From Verrucomicrobiales bacterium (GTDB lineage Bacteria; Verrucomicrobiota; Verrucomicrobiia; Verrucomicrobiales; DEV007), in the NCBI GenBank assembly GCA_016795385.1, contig JAEUHI010000049.1, positions 62,001 through 126,000 of the forward strand: a stretch of 64,000 nucleotides of DNA, written 5' to 3'. Position numbers and translations under genes: made by a program. The notes under the pieces were generated by a model. It was not told the DNA's origin. It worked only from the letters and a program-made list of their open reading frames with translations, and made no database searches. Of this stretch, positions 26,465 through 33,681 are shown piece by piece; position 1 is the stretch's first letter; the number at the start of each line of letters is the position of its first letter.

Positions 26465-27348
26465 TTGACGATTTCGGTGCCGATCCCTTCGGTGGTGAAG
26501 ATCTCGAGCAGCAGCGAATGCGGGATGCGGCCGTCGATCATGTGGACCTTGCCGACGCCGGCATGGAGCGCCTCGACCGAGGAACGCACCTTCGGGATCA
26601 TGCCGCCGCTGATCGTGCCATCGGCGATGAGCCCCTCGACCTCGTCGGCTTTCAGCGAATGGATGAGGGTGCTCTCGTCCTTCGGATCCTTCATCAGACC
26701 GAGGACGTCGCTGAGATAAACAAGCTTCGTCGCCTTCAATTCGGCGGCGAGAGCGCTCGCGGCGAGGTCGGCGTTGACGTTGAGACTGAGGAGCGTGCCC
26801 TTCTCCGAGGCGATGGGCGAGACGACCGGCACGATCTCCGTCGAGATCGCGGCGTGGATCTTGGAAAGTTCGAAGCCGACGACACGGCCGACGCGACCAA
26901 GCGAGACCTCGCGTCCTTCATCCTGCGACCAGCCGGAAATGCGTTCGCCGATGAAGGCCTCGTTCCCCGGCACGCCGAGAGCGCGGCCACCGAATCCTTC
27001 GATGCCCTTCACCAGACCGGGATTGATCTCGCGGCTGAGGGTGCGCTCGACGAGGTCCATCGCCTCATCGGAGGTGACGCGGAGACCGCCGACGAACTCG
27101 GCGTCGAGTCCGGCCTCCTTCATCGCCGCGGAGATCGCCTTGCCGCCGCCATGGACGAGCACGGGATTGATCCCCGCCACTTCCATGAAAACGACGTCGC
27201 GGAGGAGGCGCTTCACCAACTCAGGATCATCCATCGCGCTGCCGCCGACCTTGATGAGAAAGGTATGACCGCGGAACTGCTGCAAGTAGGGCAAGGCCTC
27301 GACAAGGACGGCGGCTTTCTCGATCTGCTGCTGAAAAGGGGTGCCCAT
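26461..27348 (-). CDS. argB: Acetylglutamate kinase
   Basis: A 295-residue amino acid kinase that phosphorylates N-acetylglutamate with ATP. It has IKVGGSAMDD, LVHGGGKAISAAMKEAG, the substrate-binding VNADLAASALAAELKA and the C-terminal GGMIPKVRSSVEA and HSLLLEIFTTEGIGT. The ATG at 27348 gives the usual family length; an in-frame GTG at 27417 would add 23 residues without family resemblance. No special arginine-binding N-terminal helix beyond the short FQQQIEKAAVLVEAL is certain, so feedback inhibition cannot be judged. A 246-bp gap separates it from argJ. Confidence 0.95.
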   Translation of the reverse strand: MGTPFQQQIEKAAVLVEALPYLQQFRGHTFLIKVGGSAMDDPELVKRLLRDVVFMEVAGINPVLVHGGGKAISAAMKEAGLDAEFVGGLRVTSDEAMDLVERTLSREINPGLVKGIEGFGGRALGVPGNEAFIGERISGWSQDEGREVSLGRVGRVVGFELSKIHAAISTEIVPVVSPIASEKGTLLSLNVNADLAASALAAELKATKLVYLSDVLGLMKDPKDESTLIHSLKADEVEGLIADGTISGGMIPKVRSSVEALHAGVGKVHMIDGRIPHSLLLEIFTTEGIGTEIVK

Positions 27349-27594
27349 GGGACGCGGAAAAACGGAAGCGGGGAAGATCGCCGGATTTTCCCCGGGGGCA
27401 AGAAGAGATTCGGTCACGCGCGAGGTGCGTCGGGCTTACGCAAGGAACGGAAAAGCCGACTTTTCCCGCGGATTCATGGAGGGCAGCAGATCACTGGGAG
27501 GAAAATCGGCTGGCCTACCTGAATCTGCTGGAGAAACGACCTGGCTCGGGGCTGAAAGCGGCGGGACGCAGGGCGACCTTTCGCCGCTTCTCCA

Positions 27595-28827
27595 TTATTT
27601 CTTCTTCACCGCCGAATATTCGGTGCGGTTGAAATCGACGTACTCGGGCGAGAGGTCCGAGGTGTAGATGGTGAAAGCGCCTTTGCCGAGATTGAGATCG
27701 ATGCAGACGGTGAATTCCGGTCCGCTCACCGCGGCGATCAGTTTGTCGCCATCCGTGCCGGCGGAGAGGCCGTTCTGGGTGACGATGACGCCGTTGAGGT
27801 GGATGTTCACCATCTCTTCCTTCACCCGCGCGCCGGAGTAGCCGACCGCGTGGAGGATGCGGCCCCAGTTCGGGTCGTTGCCGTTCCAGGAACATTTCAC
27901 AAGCTTGGAATTCGCGACCGCACGGGCGACGCGCTCGGCATCGAGGTTGGAGGCGGCGCCGCGCACCTGCACCTCGACGAGTTTGGTGACACGCTCACCG
28001 TCGGAGACGATGCGCTTCGCGAGCTCGAGCATCACCTCGGTGAGGGCCTCGCGGAATTCGGCACTCCCCTCTCCTCCACGGGTGATCGTCTTGTTACCCG
28101 CCGCACCGTTCGCCATCACGATGACGGTGTCATTCGTGCTCATGTCGCCATCGACCGTGATGCGGTTGAAGGAAAGATCGACCGCCTCCTTCGTCGCCGC
28201 GACGATTTCGGCCTTGGAGATCGCGGCATCGGTGGTGACGAAACAGAGCATCGTCGCCATGTGCGGATTGATCATGCCGGCCCCTTTCGCGATCGCGCCG
28301 ATGCGCACCTTCACGTCGCCGATCTTCACCTGCACGGCGATCTCCTTCGGGCGCGTGTCGCTCGTCATGATGGCGCGTGCCGCGACCGATCCGTCTTCAC
28401 CGAGTGCGGCGACGAGCTCGGGGATGCGGGGCTCAATGCGGTCGATCGGCAAAGGCACGCCGATGATGCCGGTCGAGCAGACCTGCACCTCGCGCTGTTT
28501 CAGACCGAGGGCCTTCGCCGTGACCGCCGTCATGGTGCGGGCGTTGATGAGTCCATCGGGACCGGTGCAGGCGTTGGCGTTGCCGCTGTTCGCGATGATG
28601 GCGCGCGGCTCGGCCGACTTGAGGTAGCTCGAGGAAAGGCGCACGGGCGCGGCGCAGACCTGGTTCTGCGTGTAGACCGCCGCTCCGACCGTGGCATGCT
28701 CGGAATAAATCAGGGCCAGATCGAGACGCTCGACCGCCGGATTTTTGATGCCACAGGCGAGCGCCGCCGCCTTGAATCCCTGGGGCGCACAGACGCCGCC
28801 TTCGATGACTTTCACTTTTTTGCCCAT
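27595..28827 (-). CDS. argJ: Bifunctional ornithine acetyltransferase/N-acetylglutamate synthase
   Basis: A 410-residue protein of the self-processing ArgJ family. The autocatalytic cleavage and nucleophile Thr lies in NPHMATML, within GMINPHMATMLCFVTTD. Other family blocks are NSGNANACTG, CSTGIIGVPL and the C-terminal NGLSAGTDGDK and GPEFTVCIDLNLGKG. ArgJ recycles the acetyl group from acetylornithine to glutamate, so no argE-type deacetylase is needed in this cluster; whether it also uses acetyl-CoA (bifunctional form) is inferred only from the family. It lies 21 bp after argC. Confidence 0.95.
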   Translation of the reverse strand: MGKKVKVIEGGVCAPQGFKAAALACGIKNPAVERLDLALIYSEHATVGAAVYTQNQVCAAPVRLSSSYLKSAEPRAIIANSGNANACTGPDGLINARTMTAVTAKALGLKQREVQVCSTGIIGVPLPIDRIEPRIPELVAALGEDGSVAARAIMTSDTRPKEIAVQVKIGDVKVRIGAIAKGAGMINPHMATMLCFVTTDAAISKAEIVAATKEAVDLSFNRITVDGDMSTNDTVIVMANGAAGNKTITRGGEGSAEFREALTEVMLELAKRIVSDGERVTKLVEVQVRGAASNLDAERVARAVANSKLVKCSWNGNDPNWGRILHAVGYSGARVKEEMVNIHLNGVIVTQNGLSAGTDGDKLIAAVSGPEFTVCIDLNLGKGAFTIYTSDLSPEYVDFNRTEYSAVKKK

Positions 28828-28848
28828 GGTTGGAACGCGTTTGACGGA

Positions 28849-29907
28849 TCAGAATTGAAGCAACCCCGCCGTTTCCGGCAACCCGAACATGACATTAAAA
28901 CTCTGGATGGCCTGGCTCCCGGCCCCCTTGCCGAGATTGTCCTCGGCGCTGGAAAGAATGAGACGGTTCGTCCGGCGATCGACGACCCAACCGACATCGA
29001 CGAAATTCGTCCGCACGACGTGTTTCGTATCGGCAAAGGCCCCTTCCCCGCGGATGCGGATGAAAGGACAGCCGCGATACGCCTCCTCGTAGGCCGCGGC
29101 GACGGCGGCCGACAGCGTCGCGGGATCGCCCGCGGCTTCGCAGAAAATCGTCGTGACGATGCCCGCCGTCACCGGCATGAGATGCGGCACAAAGGCGATC
29201 GTCACCTTCTCGCCGGCGGCGAAGGAGAGCTCCTGCTCGATCTCGCTGAGATGGCGGTGTTTCGGGGCTCCATAGGCGCGCAGGCTTTCGTTCACCTCGG
29301 CGAAGAGCAGGCCGATCTCCGCCTTCTTGCCAGCCCCGCTCACGCCCGAGAGGCTCGAGACGGCGATGCCGCTCGTTTTCACGAGCCCTTGGCGGATCAA
29401 CGGAACGAGAGGCACGAGGATGCTCGTCGGATAACAGCCCGGCGAAGCCACGAGATCGGCCGCGGCGACGGAGTCGCGGTAAAACTCCGGCAATCCGTAG
29501 ACCGCCCGCGTCAGCAGATCGGGCGCGGGATGGGCATGACCATAAAACTCGGCGTAGACCTCCGCATCGCGCAGGCGGAAATCGGCGCTGAGGTCGATGA
29601 GGCGCAGCCCTCGCTCGAGGAGAGGCACCGCGAACTCGGCGGCGACGCCATGCGGGAGGGCGAGGAAAGCCGCCGTGGCTCCGCTCGCGACGATGGCCTC
29701 GATCTCCGGCTCGATGAAGGAGAGTCCCGCCACCGCAGGCGCTCCGGCGAGGCGCGGAAAGACGGCCGTGAGAGCCCGGCCCGCCTCTTGTCGCGACGTG
29801 ACCGCGACCAGCTCCACGTGCGGATGCATCACGAGGAGACGGAGCAATTCCTGCCCCGTGTATCCGCTCGCGCCGATGACGGCGACCTTGATCTTTGCCG
29901 GTTCCAT
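28849..29907 (-). CDS. argC: N-acetyl-gamma-glutamyl-phosphate reductase
   Basis: A 352-residue NADPH-dependent reductase. It has the NADP-binding VIGASGYTGQELLRLL, the catalytic Cys in VASPGCYPTSILVPL, HRHLSEIEQ and FVPHLMPVTAGIVTT. The ATG at 29907 was chosen because it starts right at the Rossmann strand (EPAKIKVAVIGASG); the open frame continues 27 codons upstream without support. It is the first gene of the cluster argC-argJ-argB-argD-argF, so the arg promoter should lie in the 141-bp gap between here and tRNA-Pro. Confidence 0.95.
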   Translation of the reverse strand: MEPAKIKVAVIGASGYTGQELLRLLVMHPHVELVAVTSRQEAGRALTAVFPRLAGAPAVAGLSFIEPEIEAIVASGATAAFLALPHGVAAEFAVPLLERGLRLIDLSADFRLRDAEVYAEFYGHAHPAPDLLTRAVYGLPEFYRDSVAAADLVASPGCYPTSILVPLVPLIRQGLVKTSGIAVSSLSGVSGAGKKAEIGLLFAEVNESLRAYGAPKHRHLSEIEQELSFAAGEKVTIAFVPHLMPVTAGIVTTIFCEAAGDPATLSAAVAAAYEEAYRGCPFIRIRGEGAFADTKHVVRTNFVDVGWVVDRRTNRLILSSAEDNLGKGAGSQAIQSFNVMFGLPETAGLLQF

Positions 29908-30023
29908 GAGCCGGTCAGCATGACACAAAATCGGATCGAGTCTAAAAAGATTGGCCGGGGCCGTCTGATTTTTTGAAGGACAAGGCACTTGCGGAAATGG
30001 AAAAGTCGTTCAAATTCCCCTCT

Positions 30024-30039
30024 CCGGTCGATCGACCGG
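30024..30039. repeat. 16-bp perfect palindrome upstream of tRNA-Pro
   Basis: CCGGTCGATCGACCGG is perfectly self-complementary and ends 9 bp before the tRNA 5' end. It may be an operator or a structural element; no known regulator site could be matched. It lies where the core promoter or start of the precursor would be expected. Confidence 0.6.
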
Positions 30040-30048
30040 TGAAAGTGA

Positions 30049-30125
30049 CGGGACGTAGCGCAGTCTGGTAGCGCACCACACTGGGGGTGTGGGGGTCGCT
30101 GGTTCGAATCCAGTCGTTCCGACCA
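30049..30125 (+). tRNA. tRNA-Pro(GGG)
   Basis: A 77-base tRNA with encoded CCA. The acceptor CGGGACG pairs with CGTTCCG (one G-U). The anticodon stem CCACA/TGTGG encloses CTGGGGG, giving anticodon GGG (Pro). The T-arm contains GGTTCGAATCC. The 3' part of this gene (AATCCAGTCGTTCCGACCA) is repeated twice more downstream. Confidence 0.95.
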
Positions 30126-30575
30126 TTTTCTCTTCGCAGGTAGCAACTCTAACGACTGGGTTCGAACCAGCGAAGCAGGTTCGCCTGCCACGGCGCAGAG
30201 CGCACGGATAAAGCGAGCGAAGGCGAGCGATTCAGCAGGAATGTGGCCCAACGGGACGCAGTCAATCCAGTCGTTCCGACCACTTTTGCCTTCGCAAAAG
30301 TGGTTTCTTCACGACTGGATTTGAACCAGCGAAGCAGGTTCGCCTGCCACGGCGCGATAGCGCACGGATAATGCGAGCAATGGCGAGCCATGCCGCAGGA
30401 GGGTTTCACGAAGGGAAACCATCAATCCAGTCGTTCCGACCACTTCTGCCTTCGCAAAAGTGGTTTCTTCACGACTGGGTTCGAACCAGCGAATCGGTTC
30501 GCCTGCCACGGCGCGGCAGCGCGGGCAATCCAGCGAGCGAAGGCGAGCCAATCCGAAGGAGGGTTTCACGAAGGG
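30107..30575. repeat. Three tandem units derived from the tRNA-Pro 3' end, each with hairpins
   Basis: Units begin with AATCCAGTCGTTCCGACCA at 30107 (inside the tRNA itself), 30264 and 30424, spacing 157 and 160 bp; units 2 and 3 are alike over 152 bp, and both end with GGGTTTCACGAAGGG. Unit 2 forms a long hairpin: AATCCAGTCG at 30264 with CGACTGGATT at 30312, and ACCACTTTTGC (30279) with GCAAAAGTGGT (30294) around a 4-base loop. The right arm is the tRNA T-arm in reverse orientation (continuing to GAACCAGCG). A second hairpin GCAGG-TTCG-CCTGC follows (30334-30347) in units 1 and 2. The repeat thus holds tRNA-Pro 3' sequence in both orientations. It does not look like a protein gene. Confidence 0.85.
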
Positions 30576-30583
30576 CTGAACGT

Positions 30584-30824
30584 GAGATAACCAAAGCAGG
30601 TGGGCCCATACTCGATGGCGGTGGCGCTCCGGGCGATGGATTCGGATGACATGGCCGTCCGAGATAGTGACTCAATGACTGCCCCCACGCTTCTTGACTA
30701 CCACCGGTCACTCGCTACGTTAATCGAGGCGGAAGAGCAGAGATAAGCGCTACGAATTTGGATTGTCGTATATTCAAACTAGAGCTTTTCACACGCTCCC
30801 ATATCAACCGGCAAATCTGAACCC
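30584..30824. other. AT-richer gap upstream of orphan gene
   Basis: Base composition shifts from GC-rich repeat DNA to AT-richer DNA. No credible open frame or RNA gene is seen; it presumably holds the promoter of the gene at 30825. Confidence 0.4.
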
Positions 30825-31829
30825 ATGCCTCATAATCTCCTCTACTTTGCTGCTTTTTGGATAGTCACGCTCGGGACCGTTCTCTCACAGGATATCCTCA
30901 GTGAAAAAAAAGGTGACTCCACAGTATCCTTTCATGCGACAACCTCCCCCATTCAGGAAGCGCCTAGTAATCGGGATGGAATTCAACTCAAAACCCTGAC
31001 GGACCCGCCAAGCAAGAAAACAGATTTACTGATAGATTCAGAAAATCCGAAAAACCTCGCAACTGACGAGATTCAAAATCGCGATCTTGAGGCTCAGGAA
31101 TCGATGGCAACTGCCGCATGGGCGATGTTCTGGACCTCGATTTTTCAGGTCGGCATCGGTGGATTGAGCATCTTCCTCATTTTCTTAACCCTGAAAGAGA
31201 CTCAGCGAACCCTCACAGAGGCGGAAAAGGCCACGAAGGCCTCTCAAGATGCTGCAGAGGCAACTATAAAAAGCATCTCCGTGAGCAAGGATATTGCGGA
31301 CGCTCAGTCGAGACCTTGGATCTCCGTAGATTGCCGAATTACAGAGCGTTTTTCTTTTGGAGTTACCCACTTGGGGGTGTCCGGATTTTACCTCAACATT
31401 CACGCGACCGCCAAAAACCACGGCCACAGTCCAGCGACAAACGTGATATTTCGGGCCGAAACCGGATTCATGACGGCTGATAGCGGGGATCTAGTATCTA
31501 AATTTTGCGATAAGTTTCGTGACATTCCAGATCAGACCCTCGATGCAATCTTCCCAGGAGAAACAAAGAGTTTCTCACATATGGTATTCCTACCCGCAAA
31601 GGATATCTGTGAATATCTTGAAAAGATGCCCGGCTTAGGAGCTTCCCCGCTCGTATACGGCCTCATCCACTACAAATCACTGCACACAGTTGGAATTCGC
31701 CAAACGAGATTTCAATACAGCTTAGGTCGATACGATCAAGGCAGATGCTTATCTCTTCCAGCCGAATTCGAGAACTGGCCGGAAATCGACATTGTCATGT
31801 TTGGTCCGCTTGGAATTTCAGCGGACTGA
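30825..31829 (+). CDS. Hypothetical membrane protein in AT-rich DNA (likely acquired)
   Basis: A 334-residue protein with an N-terminal signal-like segment (NLLYFAAFWIVTLGTVLS), a Ser/Lys/Asp-rich stretch, a transmembrane helix around 96-120 (MFWTSIFQVGIGGLSIFLIF) and a short coiled coil (KETQRTLTEAEKATKASQ). The C-terminal about 180 residues form a soluble domain starting SRPWISVDCRI. The layout (membrane helix, coiled coil, then a 'RPWxxV' start of a soluble domain) is seen in many orphan proteins from mobile regions of bacterial genomes; function unknown. The codon use is clearly more A/T-rich than in neighbours (many AAA, TTA, ATA codons), which together with the tRNA-linked repeats upstream suggests horizontal transfer. 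Confidence 0.7.
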   Translation: MPHNLLYFAAFWIVTLGTVLSQDILSEKKGDSTVSFHATTSPIQEAPSNRDGIQLKTLTDPPSKKTDLLIDSENPKNLATDEIQNRDLEAQESMATAAWAMFWTSIFQVGIGGLSIFLIFLTLKETQRTLTEAEKATKASQDAAEATIKSISVSKDIADAQSRPWISVDCRITERFSFGVTHLGVSGFYLNIHATAKNHGHSPATNVIFRAETGFMTADSGDLVSKFCDKFRDIPDQTLDAIFPGETKSFSHMVFLPAKDICEYLEKMPGLGASPLVYGLIHYKSLHTVGIRQTRFQYSLGRYDQGRCLSLPAEFENWPEIDIVMFGPLGISAD

Positions 31830-32434
31830 AAGTGTGATACCGCAAGAAGATTAGCTGATTCCAATACTTCGCAGTTCTAACTCCATCCCGAACTTCCACA
31901 CCTCCTCCGCCCGCTTCTCGGCTGTGGCACCTAGGGAATTGAAAATGCGTCGATCGCGTTAGCGGATGAGGGGGTGACTGTGAAGCGGATCCGTGTAGAA
32001 GGGGTAGGGCTCTCTCACCACCTCAAGGCGGGCGCGCATCTTCCAACGGTCGCCACTGCAATTCTCGTCTGTAGTGCGACCCCATCGCTCAAGCTGGCCG
32101 GTCTTTGCTCCGATTTGCATCATGGTGATGAAGCTAGCGCCCTAGATCTCGTTGATGTCCAGCGTATTTCGGCGGTCCAGAATTCTACTGGGACGAATTT
32201 TACGGGGACAGGTCAGTTCCCCAAGCCCCCGAAACAACCACGCTCCGGCAGCGGCTGATGCGCACGGCCCGTCAGACAGGCCAAAGCCCGCCCTTGCCAG
32301 CCATTTTCGCGGCAACACGGCGCCGTCATCCGATCTCCGCGCCCCCTGTGACCCTCAAGATCCCGGCATCCCCTCCCCTGCCACCAAAGCCCCAGCCACA
32401 TTTCCCAAAAATCCTAGAAATTATAAAATTAATC
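31830..32434. other. Long intergenic region without a recognisable gene
   Basis: About 600 bases with no frame that resembles a protein. A stretch near 32190-32222 (GGGACG, then ACGGGGACAGG, CAGTTCCC) resembles the flanks I know from REP-associated transposase regions, and a 27-codon minus-strand tail at about 31850-31935 (AEEVWKFGMELELRSIG) might be a gene remnant. Both are weak hints only. Confidence 0.3.
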
Positions 32435-32463
32435 TTGCAGAACCACTCCCACTTCATTATAAT
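32435..32463 (+). promoter_or_regulatory. Sigma-70-type promoter of the YARHG protease gene
   Basis: TTGCAG at 32435-32440, a 17-base spacer, and a perfect TATAAT at 32458-32463, inside a local AT-rich patch. Transcription would start near 32470, about 110 bases upstream of the ATG at 32581. Among the gaps examined this is the clearest promoter match. Confidence 0.55.
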
Positions 32464-32580
32464 TTCCACAACACAAACACCCGGGTGCCTGAACAACACC
32501 CGAACCTGAACCGACCGACGGATCGCGGACCTGAACACCCCGCGGCCCCATCCGGGAGGAAAATCCGAGAAATTTCAACC

Positions 32581-33612
32581 ATGAAGCGGAACGCAGCCCT
32601 GCTTGCGGCCTGGATTCTTGCGTCGATCCCGATCGATGCGGGGCAATTCGGGACCGGCTTTGCGATCAGTCCCAAAGGTTACCTGGTCACCTGCCACCAC
32701 GTGGTGAGGGAGGCCGAACGCGTCGTGGTCCACGTCGGCGGGGGCTATCTCGAGGCCTCCATCGTCGCCCTCGATCCCCGGAACGACCTCGCCATCCTCA
32801 AGGTGGAGCAATGGCCGGGACGCTACCTGGGCCTCTCTTCCTCCTCCGAGGTCACCCACGCCTCCGAAGTGCTCGCGGCCGGCTTCCCCGATCCGAGCGT
32901 GCTCGGGATCAATCCGAAGATCTCCACGGGCATCGTCAACGCCCTCTCCGGGGTGCGCGACGATCCGCGCTACATCCAGATCTCGGCCCCGGTGCAGCCG
33001 GGGAATTCCGGCGGGCCGCTCCTTTCCTCTTCGGGCCGCGTCGTCGGCGTCGTCGCGGCGGGCTTGAACTCGATCGACCGCATGGAAAACGGCGGTTACC
33101 TGCCCCAGTCGGTGAATTATGCGATCAAGACGGATCTGATCTTCCCCCTCCTGAAATCGGTCTCGATCTCCGTGCCAAAATTCGGCACCCGCACGAGTCC
33201 CGGTCCCAAACAGATCGACCGCACCCTCGGTGCGATCGCCCTGATCGAGGGTCTGAAGCGCGGCGAGCGCATGTATGTCGCCTCGCGCCCGATGATCGCG
33301 CCGCAGGGCCATCCCAACACCGTGCCGACCTCGCAATCGTCGCAGCCGCGGAGCCCGTGGGTCTTTCCCGATTCCCATGCCCGTCCCTTGCGGCCTGAAG
33401 AGGTGAAAGCCCTCTCCCCCGCCGGCCTTTGGCGCGCCCGGAATGAGATCTATGTCCGCCACGGCTTCATTTTCCCGACGGAGGATGGCCGGCGTTTTGC
33501 CTCGGAGTTCGGCAACGCCTACCGCCCCCTGACGCCCTCGGCCGAGGCCGTGCAACGGCAGTTCTCGCCCGTGGAGGTGGCCAATCTCCGCCTCATCGCC
33601 GAGCACGAATGA
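32581..33612 (+). CDS. Secreted trypsin-like serine protease with C-terminal YARHG domain
   Basis: A 343-residue protein with a signal peptide (KRNAALLAAWILASIPIDA). Residues 21-185 form a short S1C/HtrA-like protease domain with all three catalytic residues: His40 in VTCHHVV, Asp69 in DPRNDLAIL and Ser143 in VQPGNSGGPL. No PDZ domain follows. After a linker comes a C-terminal YARHG domain (about 275-343), recognised by LWRARNEIYVRHGFIF. The ATG at 32581 starts directly at the signal; GGGAGGAAAA lies upstream, a little further than usual. The protein likely acts outside the inner membrane; YARHG domains occur on secreted proteins, possibly to bind envelope polymers. A strong-looking promoter lies upstream. 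Confidence 0.85.
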   Translation: MKRNAALLAAWILASIPIDAGQFGTGFAISPKGYLVTCHHVVREAERVVVHVGGGYLEASIVALDPRNDLAILKVEQWPGRYLGLSSSSEVTHASEVLAAGFPDPSVLGINPKISTGIVNALSGVRDDPRYIQISAPVQPGNSGGPLLSSSGRVVGVVAAGLNSIDRMENGGYLPQSVNYAIKTDLIFPLLKSVSISVPKFGTRTSPGPKQIDRTLGAIALIEGLKRGERMYVASRPMIAPQGHPNTVPTSQSSQPRSPWVFPDSHARPLRPEEVKALSPAGLWRARNEIYVRHGFIFPTEDGRRFASEFGNAYRPLTPSAEAVQRQFSPVEVANLRLIAEHE

Positions 33613-33681
33613 TCTCGGCGGGGACGCAAGGTCTCCGCAACCCGCGGTCGCATTCGGGGGCGACCTCGGTATAGTGGCAGG

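Noticed and set aside
27349..27594. Extra gene or leader peptide between argJ and argB
   Set aside because: No frame with a credible start, ribosome site or protein-like sequence in the 246 bp.
30149..30569. Small minus-strand frames inside the tRNA-derived repeats
   Set aside because: They only translate the reverse of tRNA 3' ends (reads like RWFEPSREE); a common artefact at tRNA loci.
30107..30575. CRISPR or additional tRNA genes in the repeat units
   Set aside because: The units lack a full tRNA (only the 3' end recurs) and the 157-160-bp spacing and sequence conservation between units do not fit repeats with spacers.
31974..32258. 94-codon plus-strand frame
   Set aside because: GTG start, no ribosome site, no resemblance; runs through the possible mobile-element footprint.
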